64,000 bases of DNA, taken from the NCBI RefSeq assembly GCF_914767665.1, contig NC_059503.1, forward strand, positions 52,072,852 through 52,136,851, given 5' to 3'. The notes under the pieces were generated by a model, which saw only the letters and a list, made by a program, of their open reading frames with translations, searched no databases and was not told the origin of the DNA. The DNA comes from Harmonia axyridis. Its lineage: Eukaryota > Arthropoda > Insecta > Coleoptera > Coccinellidae. Below are positions 55,942-64,000 of this stretch, piece by piece; within the stretch, counting starts at the first letter, position 1, and each line of letters opens with the position of its first letter. Both the position numbers and the translations under genes were made by a program.

Positions 55942-56613
55942 ACAGGGTGGCCATTTGAAAACGAAACAGACGAGATTACAGACGAAATAAAGTTTTTCGA
56001 TAGAAATGCTCGGACAGGTCGATTTCTGTTTCGAGAGGGACAACTTAAGATGTAGGTAACGGACGCATAGCGCTTCAACCCTTGCTGCTACAACCCCCAC
56101 CCCCAATTTTTGAATAGGGAAGATGGGGTGAGTGATACCTCAATTTAAAGGTATTTTTATACTGATTTCAGCACAGTAATCGTTTTTTCATTTTATGCAT
56201 TTGTTCTCGAAATATTCATGCGTTAGTTAGTTAGGAAGGAAGCCACAGTCATGGTTGTTTTGAAGCTCAAAATGTCGATTTTTCACAAAACACTACAAGT
56301 GCCATGAAAACACCACTTCATTTTCAAATACTTAGTTAAGAATATTTCGAGAACTAATGCATAAAATAGAAAAATAATTACTGTGCTGAAATCAGTATAA
56401 AAATACCTTTCAAATGAGGTATCACTCACCCCATCTTCCCTATTCAAAATTTGGGGGTGAGGGTTGTAGTAGCAAGGGTTTAAGCGCTATGCGTCCGTAA
56501 CCTACATCTTGAGTTGTCCCCCTCGAAACAGAAATCGACCTGTCCGAGCATTTCTATCGAAAAACTTTATTTCGTCTGTAATCTCGTCTGTTTCGTTTTC
56601 AAATGGCCACCCT
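55942..56613. mobile_element. Foldback MITE, 0.67 kb, arms about 280 bp
   Basis: ACAGGGTGGCCATTTGAAAA at the left is matched by the complement at the right end. Arms (55942-56220 and 56335-56613) agree closely, including 'cgacctgtccgagcatttctatcg' and the 'cttccctattcaaa' block. The centre is about 110 bp. The 100-codon minus frame at 55776-56078 is an arm by-product. Confidence 0.85.
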
Positions 56614-56830
56614 ATATATTATTATTATTAATAGTTTTTTTGACCTGTTTCCGACTCATTCACTCGGAATATTGAATGGAAATTACTAATTAAATATGTA
56701 TTGCCGTGGACACGATGAATATTTTTCGATAATTTTCTGTTGTTACGCGATTAATATGAAAATTCTATAAGAGGCTTGAAAATGCCGTTCTACATCCTAC
56801 TTCTTTCGGTGCGTGTCTATCTTCAGGCGT
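56614..56830. other. Short AT-rich spacer
   Basis: Nothing recognised. Confidence 0.4.
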
Positions 56831-57007
56831 GGGTTATCTCCATGACAACTTGATTGAATTGGTCTCTATCTTTCGCTGCTCCGAGTAGTTGTTCTACTCC
56901 CAGTCCCGTCCAATTACTAATGTGTCGCAACCACGATATCTTCTTGCGACCTATCCATCTTCTGCCCTTAACCTTTCCCTGGATAATCAGGCGAGGAGCA
57001 TGGATTC
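56831..57007 (-). pseudogene. RTE-like reverse-transcriptase C-terminal fragment
   Basis: The minus frame reads IIQGKVKGRRWIGRKKISWL, RHISNWTGLGVEQLLGAAKD and RDQFNQVVMEITHA-stop. This is the 'GK..GRR..GR....WL..I..WTG....LL..A.DR..F' tail common in insect endonuclease/reverse-transcriptase elements. Nothing upstream remains. Confidence 0.7.
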
Positions 57008-57054
57008 GTCATCAGTGATTATTACTCACATCATGACGAAATGATTCAAGATTC

Positions 57055-57455
57055 AACTGAGAAGTTTCGTTTCACTATGACCTAATGGTCTGTTTGTGCC
57101 CCAGAGCTATTTTCGCAATAGAGTAATCTACAGCTCGCCTTCCAGTTCCAGAGAGTCTCATGAGCTCCAGTATCTGAGATGACTGCAAAGTGGATACGTA
57201 CTCATTTCAACAGGTTTTTTATCCAATACTGTGATGGCGAGACATTACGACAGCAGGTGATCCGGAGTTTCTTCCTCCTACCCACAGAATCTGTACTTGT
57301 TATTTTCTGCTAGACCTACCTCAAGGCGATAATGCGCGGTGAGGAATACAGTGAGCAGGTGTACTTAGTATAATCTTGCTTAGATCCTGATACTTCTTGA
57401 ATCTCGCAGTGTCAAAGTTTCAAAGGAACTTTTTGCAATGATCTGTGACGACAAA
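57055..57455 (-). pseudogene. 3' end of RNase-H-type non-LTR retrotransposon
   Basis: The minus strand encodes KYRFCG (stop) EEETPDHLLS, a finger region matching CRICGKEVETDS at 32950, then LDKKPVEMSTYPL and a shared 3' UTR including 'gacctaatggtctgtttgtgcccc' (near 57079), close to 42690. Same family as 42650-43062. Confidence 0.65.
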
Positions 57456-57849
57456 AAGGAATTAGACATAATGTCTGTGTCTAGCCGAGATTATCGTCAC
57501 AATACTTAATATAAATGTACCTGCATTAGTGTAACAATGGCTCTTTGTGGTACTTGTGCATACAACTTTTTCATTCATAGGGTTCTCAGAAAGATACAAT
57601 AGAGAATATCTTTCCTCTACCCTAATCAGTATGCAGGCACCATGATATCATTTCGCAGTCATACAACTTAGAGAATAAGAAAGGAAGAAGAAATTCACGG
57701 TATACAATATGATTTTATGTTGGTTACTCAGGTATAAAACTGGGAAAAGGAGAGTTGAGTCGAGTAAGTTACGAGGTGAAGACCAGTTGAGTTATTAGAG
57801 TGTTCAAGGATGTTTCCAAGTGCTGTACCACAATAAAGTTCTCGTCTGT
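57456..57849. other. Spacer, no gene
   Basis: AT-rich with no recognised element. Confidence 0.4.
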
Positions 57850-58510
57850 CGTCTATCAGTGTTTTAATGATCCCCACGAAAACGCAATACCCCAAAGATC
57901 CAACCCAGGAAGATATCGCCAGTTTTTTCCTTTTCCTGAAAGTCTTTTCTGTATGAACATTTGCCTATACCTATCACAGAAAGGTTTCGGGCCAATGAAA
58001 GGCGTTTGTGCTCCGTTTCTGGCAAGTATGTTGACCTCTTCATTCCCTTTAATTCCCGAACGACGCGACGTAACGATAGAGCGATCTCTTCGGAGAACGA
58101 GCGCCCAAAAAGTCCACACAACGGGACACCGAACTCGGAAATCGGTTTCAACGCAAATTGCAGCACATGTTCCAAAGGCGGATCGGTTCAAAACGGCGTC
58201 GCTTTGCTTCTCCTCGCGTAAAACCGGGCCATTTTCATTAGCCTTTCATGTCGCCGCTATTCATCCCGTCCCCGATGGGATCAGGGGTGGCCGCGTCGAG
58301 GCCGTCTCTACCTACGAAATATACGGATGCTCGAAAAAGGAAAAACAGTTTATGTTTTATTCAATTTCATTCAATCGGGCCGCGGCGGTTTTGCCGCATT
58401 TTATACGCCGGCCGGACGCCAAAAAGGATCTCGGCATCGCGCATTCAACGGACCGTTTGCCGGATCGTCTAGACGCTCTTTGGCTGAATATAAGTGGGGG
58501 CATTAGGAAA
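57850..58510. other. G+C-rich island, possible conserved non-coding element or unrecognised exon
   Basis: The only clearly G+C-rich half-kilobase in the window ('ggccgcggcggttttgccgcattttatacgccggccgg' around 58378). Long frames are open on both strands (237 codons at 57800-58513 +, 111 and 103 codons -), as expected when AT-rich stops become rare. None has a recognised motif. It lies 3.2 kb past exon b. TTAATT/CATTTCAT-type blocks within the G+C-rich context suggest a conserved regulatory block more than a gene. Confidence 0.35.
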
Positions 58511-58834
58511 TAATGAACTTCTCACGGTTCTTTGGGGCGATTCTCGTTCGGAAAAAATGTGAGGGGTATGAAATGTTGAAAGGAACGCGTTTTTCAGGTG
58601 GATTTTGTGGGAGTGAAAAAGAATTCGAGGTTTCTTCACGACGTATGACCTCGTTTTAGAATAAAAAATACTTCAGAATATATATTATGTTTCAATATGT
58701 ACTCTCAAATAATTGAATAGACTCATATAAAAAGAAATAATTCATCAACGTCAAGTTATGGAGAATATAGGTTTATGTTGTTTGACAGATGTTTACTATA
58801 ATAGAGGTTCTTTCAAATCATCTCAAAAATAAAT
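58511..58834. other. AT-rich spacer
   Basis: Nothing recognised. Confidence 0.4.
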
Positions 58835-61525
58835 AAACACGCATCGTCAAAAGTCTTGCCCCTCCTCTCTAAATTTCTCTGAAAATGCAAAAGCGATGTT
58901 CTGGAAATGAGATATATATTTTCCTCTATTTCATCTTCAATATATTCGATAGAAATTCTTTCTTTGTTACTCTTAACTTTTTGCAGGATGAGGAAAAATA
59001 AGATAAATCAGAAAAAATCTAAATTTATCGATTATTTATTTCTGATTCAATAGTCCGTATTATCACCATCCAACGAATCAAGTCATTAATGAAATTTTCG
59101 TAAGTAATTGCACAAGTGCATTAAAATTACCGATAATTTTGCATGACAGCGTGTTGTCATAAAAACTGCAGTTTTTCAAAGAAAACACGCTGGAATGCGA
59201 AATTATCCGGTCATTTTGATGCACGAGTGGAATTCGGGGGAATATTTCCCGAATAAACTGTTAACTTGTCAAAGTGACATAGATTCCATAGATGCCATAG
59301 ATTCGAACTATGTAAGATACATAGAAACTATGCATCAACTATGAACAGAACAATTAATTATCGCAGTGCTATTTCGCTTCCTACAATGCAATTATCGCTG
59401 TAATTCTCGATAATTGTTCTCCATATACATAGAATTTTTGACACGAGGGAAATATTCGCTATAATTTTCGATAATTGCATTCCATTCACATAGAATTTTT
59501 GACAGGAGGGAAATATTCGTTAGTAAATGCACAAGCCCGATACCGAAGGTTGAGGCCCTCCACCTTCGGTGTCGGGCTCTTTCTCTAAAAATGAAAATGA
59601 CCGAATGCAATTTTTCAAAGAAAACACGCTGGAATGCGAAATAATCCGGTCATTTTTGATGCAAGAGTGTAATTCTGGGAAATATTTCCCGAATAAACTG
59701 TTAACTTGTCAAAGTGACATAGATTCCATAGATTCGAACTGTGTAAGATGCATAGAAACTATGCATCTATGAACAATTATCGCAGTGCTATTTCGCTTCC
59801 TACAATGCAATTATCGTAGGTAATTGCACAAGTGCATCAAAATTACCGATAATTTTGCATGACAGCGTGTTGTCATAAAAACTGCATGAGTTCATTTTCA
59901 TTTTTGGAGAAAGAGCCCGACACCGAAGGTGGAGGGCTCTTTCTCCAAAAATGAAAATGACCGAATGCAGTTTTTCAAAGAAAACACGCTGGAATGCGAA
60001 ATTATCCGGTAATTTTGATGCACGAGTGTAATTCGGGGGAATATTTCCCGAATGAACTGTTACATTACTTGTCAAACTGATGTAGAATGGAATTGCCATA
60101 GATTTGAACTGTGTAAGATGCATAGAAACTATGCATCTATGAACAGAACAATTATCGCAGTGCAGTTTCGCTTCCTACAATGCAATTATCGCTGTAATTT
60201 TCGATAATTGTTCTCCAGATACATAGAATTTTTGACAGGAGGGAAATATTCGCTGTAATATTCGATAATTGCATTCCATTCACATAGAATTTTTGACAGG
60301 AGGGAAATATCCGCTGTAATTTTCGATAATTGTTCTCCATTTACATAGAATTTTTGACAGGGGGGAAATATTCAGGTATATATATATATATTGTTCCATT
60401 CTTCTTGAAGAGCTAAACTCAATTCCTGAAGAGTTGAAGAAGGGTTTTGGCGATTGGGTATTGCTCTCCTCAAGTGCTTTCATTCGTGTTCAATTAGATT
60501 CATGTTTAGTGAGTTTGCTGGCCAGTTCATTCTATGGATATTTTTCTCCTGAAGAATGTTTTGCACCCTTCATGTGCTGTGTGGTGGGGCGTTATCATTC
60601 TGATGATGAAATTATACCCAAATTCGTTGCGCAGAGGACCAATGATTGGTTCAATGATGTTTTCTATGTAGATGGCATCAGTCATTGTTCGTTTAACGAC
60701 AATGAGAGGGGTACGCCGACCAAACATTATACCCCCACAGCACATTTTTGATCTGCCTGAAAGGACATAACTTCCAGGACGAAATTGAGTCATTTCAGTC
60801 TGTCTGTCTGGACCTCTCCAAACCCTTTCTCATCGACTATCACTTCGTAAACCGAATCCTTACTTGTCCTGAAAAAGAACGTTGCGCCATTGTGGTAAAA
60901 TCCAGACTTGGTGGTGTTCTGCCATTGCCAACGGGTAGCTCTATGTCCAGATGATAGCCGAGGTACTCTTAAAGGTCTTCTTGCCATTACATTGAAGGAA
61001 CGCAACCGTCTCTTTATGGTACTGGTTGAGACTACCCGTCTAAAGGTCCTCAAAAAATGACTTCGAAGGGCTGTAACAAATACCGTTCGATTCCTTCGAG
61101 TAAAATTAGCGATTTAATGGTCTTCCTCTACTGATGTTACTCTGGGTCGACCAGTCACCGGTTTTCGGGCAACGCTGCCAGTTTCCAGGAAAAGAGCCTA
61201 TATGCGCCTTATTGAAGCCCGTGGAATTTGCAAACGTTACTCAATCTGGTGGTACGACAAGGCTTGTTAATGTAGGGCTTCTATTCTTGCCCAGTCAAAC
61301 TGAGTATTTGGATGTCCACGGAATATTTTCAATATTACAACTCTCTTTATTCGCTGAAAACTGATTAACTGCGGATACACATGTATTTTATAAATTGAAT
61401 AAGAAAAAAAATTTAATTTTCTCGAACAAGAAACATTTTTGCTGGTTTATTGTTTTCATTTAAGTGATAAGATGGTGAAGATTCCACATACAACAAAATT
61501 TACATTCAACAAGTTGAGAGTTGAT
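58835..61525 (-). pseudogene. Tc1-like element, copy 2, filled by a hairpin-repeat array
   Basis: The left terminal repeat CACGCATCGTCAAAAG matches that of copy 1; the right repeat is lost. The transposase on the minus strand reads VSTSTIKRRLRSFNVMARRP and LRVPRLSSGHRATRWQW (61053-60950), then RTPLIVVKRTMTDAIYIENI and IEPIIGPLRNEFGYNF (about 60710-60600) in other frames. It keeps more of the DNA-binding half than copy 1. 59100-60372 is an inserted repeat array, placed by comparison with copy 1 at about 40580. Confidence 0.75.
59100..60372. repeat. Array of long-hairpin repeat units plus 60-bp tandem units
   Basis: Units start near 59100, 59518 and 59817, each with '(a/g)gtaattgcacaagtgcat' or a variant. 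The third has the full hairpin with the perfect 27-bp arms (59892-59918 and 59934-59960). 60-bp units ending 'catagaatttttgacaggagggaaatatt' repeat at about 59395, 59457, 60190, 60252 and 60313. The single copy at 29075-29510 has one of each part. No coding frame of interest; those seen are repeats of each other. Confidence 0.8.
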
Positions 61526-61734
61526 TAGTGGTTCTTGGAGAAGGATCACTATCGCGTCACTATCTATGGCCAATGTCGACAAAATAAATCACTCCTGTCC
61601 TTAGAAACCCCTTCAATATGAAGTCAATAATACCAAATCTACTCCTTCAAAAGTAAATAATAATAAGACATAAAATTGAAATGGTAATTGAAAAGTTTTC
61701 CATTTATTTCTGAAATACAAAGTTTGCCTTTTAC
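61526..61734. other. Short AT-rich spacer
   Basis: Nothing recognised. Confidence 0.4.
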
Positions 61735-62175
61735 ACTTCGAAAATGATATCTCCCATGTGACCACCTCTTGCGTCTCTACAGTCTATAGTACCTGATTCT
61801 CTTATCTTTCAGCACATTCTGACATAGTTGCGGCTCTATCTCACCAATAACTCGAATACTTTCTGCTTTCAATGTTTCAAGGATTATCCTTGTTGTTGAA
61901 TCACAGGATCGAGAAGGCCAATTAGTAAATAACACAGTCAATAATCGTTGTATAATTTCAAAGCTTCTTTAACAGTTTTGTTTATCAACGTAGCAACCGA
62001 TATGTGCTTCGTCCGAATTTTTTTTTTCGAATTATTATGGTTTTACGCCATTATTCGTGTTGAAGAGTGTATCGTTTCATTTTTAGAAATGGTGGTTTTT
62101 ACTTGTCAGATGTCCAAAGATTACAGCTGTCCATATTGCTGTCTGTTCAAAATGAAACCTCTTATCGTTCCAACA
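61735..62175 (-). pseudogene. IS630-like transposon, ends only
   Basis: The minus strand has TTRIILETLKAESIRVIGEI and EPQLCQNVLK, then (frameshift) RDARGGHMGDIIFEV-stop, the family C-terminus. The 5' subterminal block lies at about 62050-62170. The coding middle is deleted. Confidence 0.7.
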
Positions 62176-62768
62176 TACTGATCCTTCAATATCGAAGAGG
62201 CTCGTAAATATATTTTGACCTAGAGCCCGAAATCACCTCAAATCCGTACTGTCTACATAATCTGCAATTGTTCCATTGTAATCAATATTAAACAAATGAA
62301 GAGTGAAACCAGTTATTTGAGCTTATTCGGCTAAATTTCGAATCCAAATGTTATCAATAGTTCCTTATCGCATGAGCTTCATTGGCGCAATGCACGAAAA
62401 CTAGAACGGTAACCAGAACTCCATTCGGTAATAATATCACGTTTCCATCTGTTCAAGGAAAACCTCCAAGAAAGCTCCGCGTGATGCAACGGGAGTTACA
62501 GCTCCTTTATCTCCCCAAACTCTAGCAGAATTATCTGACCGCTAATTGTCTGCTCTTAGTTATGCGCCGTGCAGTGCCGTCTCTCTCAGCTTTGTAATTA
62601 GCGGTCGTTTCCTACAATTTACTATCAGGAAAGATCTGCATGTTGCTCGGGAACGAACACTGGAAACTTGGGAAAGTTATTCTTTTGAGTAGGAAAGAGG
62701 CAAACGAGTAAATGATATCCGTCTGGATATCGTTTTTCGTTCATTTGAGTTCGAAAAGAAATATCCTA
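62176..62768. other. Spacer with a candidate regulatory block 62400-62670
   Basis: 62400-62670 is less AT-rich and contains a perfect 11-bp inverted repeat, GACCGCTAATT at 62537-62547 and AATTAGCGGTC at 62596-62606. The TAATT cores are homeodomain-type sites. No open frame. Confidence 0.35.
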
Positions 62769-63920
62769 ACTGACAAAGAAACTGCAACACCCAGAAGAAG
62801 CTGTCTAAATTTTAAATCTTATTTGATAAAACATAGATGTTATAGCAAGGAGCAAATGATTGAAATTTTGAGAAAAAAACGAAGGTTTTATAATTTTTGT
62901 TAATTATATGTGTCCACCGCGATTATCTATACACTACCCAATACGTCTCGGCATTGATGCAATAAGATGGTCTATTTCCTCTTGGGGGATACTTTCCCAA
63001 GCTACCTGTACTTCATGTCTCAGAGCCGCCAAAGACCGTGAGGTCGGGCATAATCTTGCTGAAATATTGGATTCTCGAGCCGGTTAAGGTGAGGGAGAAC
63101 ATATAGCTCCACTATTTTTTTAAGGTAACGCAGTACTGTCATGTTACCTCGAATAAAGTCTAAAGGTGAACTACTTGCATGAACAATAGCACCCCTTACC
63201 ATAACGCCTACTGTCCAGTTTACATGACGCTTACATCAAACTGAGATTCACGTCTTTCTCCCCGACGTCGTCTAACCCTTCTTCGGCCATCATATGCACC
63301 CAAGGAGATTTGAGATTAAATCAGAAAAGATGACCTGATGCCATTCCACATTCCAACGTTGACGTTTTCTGCACTACTAATCGTTGCCGGTGATGCGCAA
63401 CCTTTAGAGGTAACACAAGATGGGGTCGATAATGCTGCATTCCAAAAATCTTATCCGGCGGTGCACCGTTCGGACAATTAGAGGATGGTCTAGTTTTCCT
63501 AACCACTCATCAGCCAAAGATTGAGTCGCAAATCGGTCTCTAATGGCCAAAAGTCTTAGACGTCGATCCTGAACTCCATTTGTGCCCTTTCGACGTCCGG
63601 TGCCTTCTCTTCTTCGATTTTGGGCATTATAAAACCACTCTTGACAACATCTCATAACAGTAGTTGGATTTCTGTTCGTACCGTGAGCGATTTCTCGAAC
63701 TGACAACCCCGCCTCCCGTAGACCAATAATTCGACCTCTTTCAAAACAACAACTAAACATCTAATATGGATCTCCTCGAACAGCTGGTTTGTTGTAAAAT
63801 TCAAAAAGGTTGCAGAAAACGACTACATTATTCAAGTAACAAAAATTGTTCACATGAAAAATCTTCACGATTTTTTTCTCTGAATTCAAGCATTTACTCC
63901 TTGCTATACTATCTATGTTC
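62769..63920 (-). pseudogene. Tc1-like element, third copy (different family), deleted
   Basis: The minus frame at 63404-63760 encodes the paired helix-turn-helix N-terminus: FERGRIIGLREAGLSVREIA, NRNPTTVMRCCQEWFYNA, RRREGTGRRKGTNGVQDRRL, AIRDRFATQSLADEW. 63202-63020 encodes VVRGAIVHASSSPLDFIRGN, LRYLKKIVELYVLPHLNRLE and FQQDYARPH, with the second Asp kept and DN changed to DY. It then jumps to LGKV.P..E-type C-terminal sequence (about 63000-62930). The E-containing block is deleted. Subterminal inverted repeats 'agcaaggag(c/t)aaatg' occur at about 62840 and about 63893. Confidence 0.8.
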
Positions 63921-63924
63921 ACAA

Positions 63925-64000
63925 AACTGAAGCACTTTTCGGTCGTCGTAATCGTAAAGCACCTTCTCGGACGGCAATAGTGAAAAATTTGACCTGTTGG
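63925..64000 (+). pseudogene. Start of an IS630-like copy cut by the window end
   Basis: The + frame reads EALFGRRNRKAPSRTAIVKN, equivalent to 'ALLGRREATSRTIIEKL' in the 1230-2115 copy. Continues beyond the window. Confidence 0.6.

Noticed and set aside
1..64000. CRISPR arrays, bacterial operons or phage genes
   Set aside because: No regularly spaced repeats, no ribosome-binding-site-led gene runs; intron signals and insect transposons show a eukaryotic nuclear sequence.

Overview
This is a nuclear genome window from an insect. Three things point that way: very AT-rich spacer DNA, two short coding exons bounded by GT-AG splice sites 14 kb apart, and a dense litter of insect-type transposons (mariner, Tc1-like, PIF/Harbinger, IS630-like, CR1/RTE/RNase-H non-LTR elements, many foldback MITEs). 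A beetle would fit, but the sequence does not prove it.

Host content. The only host coding sequence I can support is a pair of phase-compatible internal exons on the + strand, 40138-40261 and 54538-54671. They join in frame to give about 85 residues of a protein I do not recognise. The rest of the window then looks like introns, or intergenic DNA, of this gene. Several less AT-rich blocks (10985-11480, 19360-19740, 29560-29990, 38560-38830, 42140-42430, 51880-52260, 57850-58510, 62400-62670) match no transposon I recognise and are candidate conserved non-coding DNA.

Mobile content, left to right. 1-11 kb: old IS630-like and non-LTR fragments, a 250-bp direct repeat and a palindrome-ended element. 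12-13.4 kb: a foldback element with a PIF/Harbinger copy inside it. 14.27-18.4 kb: a nearly complete CR1-like retrotransposon with two open frames, ORF1 (PHD-type finger) and ORF2 (endonuclease plus reverse transcriptase), joined by a -1 frameshift signal. 19.8-24.7 kb: a three-level nest (repeat X split by a mariner, split by a foldback composite, split by a palindrome-ended element). 25.7-26.9 kb: a mariner. 28-38 kb: IS630-like copies, reverse-transcriptase and RNase-H pseudogenes, and a mariner nested in an IS630-like copy. 40-44 kb: a Tc1-like element 26 bp past a splice donor and carrying a tRNA-like insertion, then a mariner. 45-51 kb: a series of foldback/MITE elements. 52-64 kb: more IS630-like copies, foldbacks, RTE-like and RNase-H non-LTR tails, a second Tc1-like element filled by a hairpin-repeat array, and a third Tc1-like element.

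Nearly all transposase and reverse-transcriptase genes are broken. The CR1-like element is the exception: its catalytic motifs are all present. Repeat boundaries and family names are my own reading by eye. No database search was possible.
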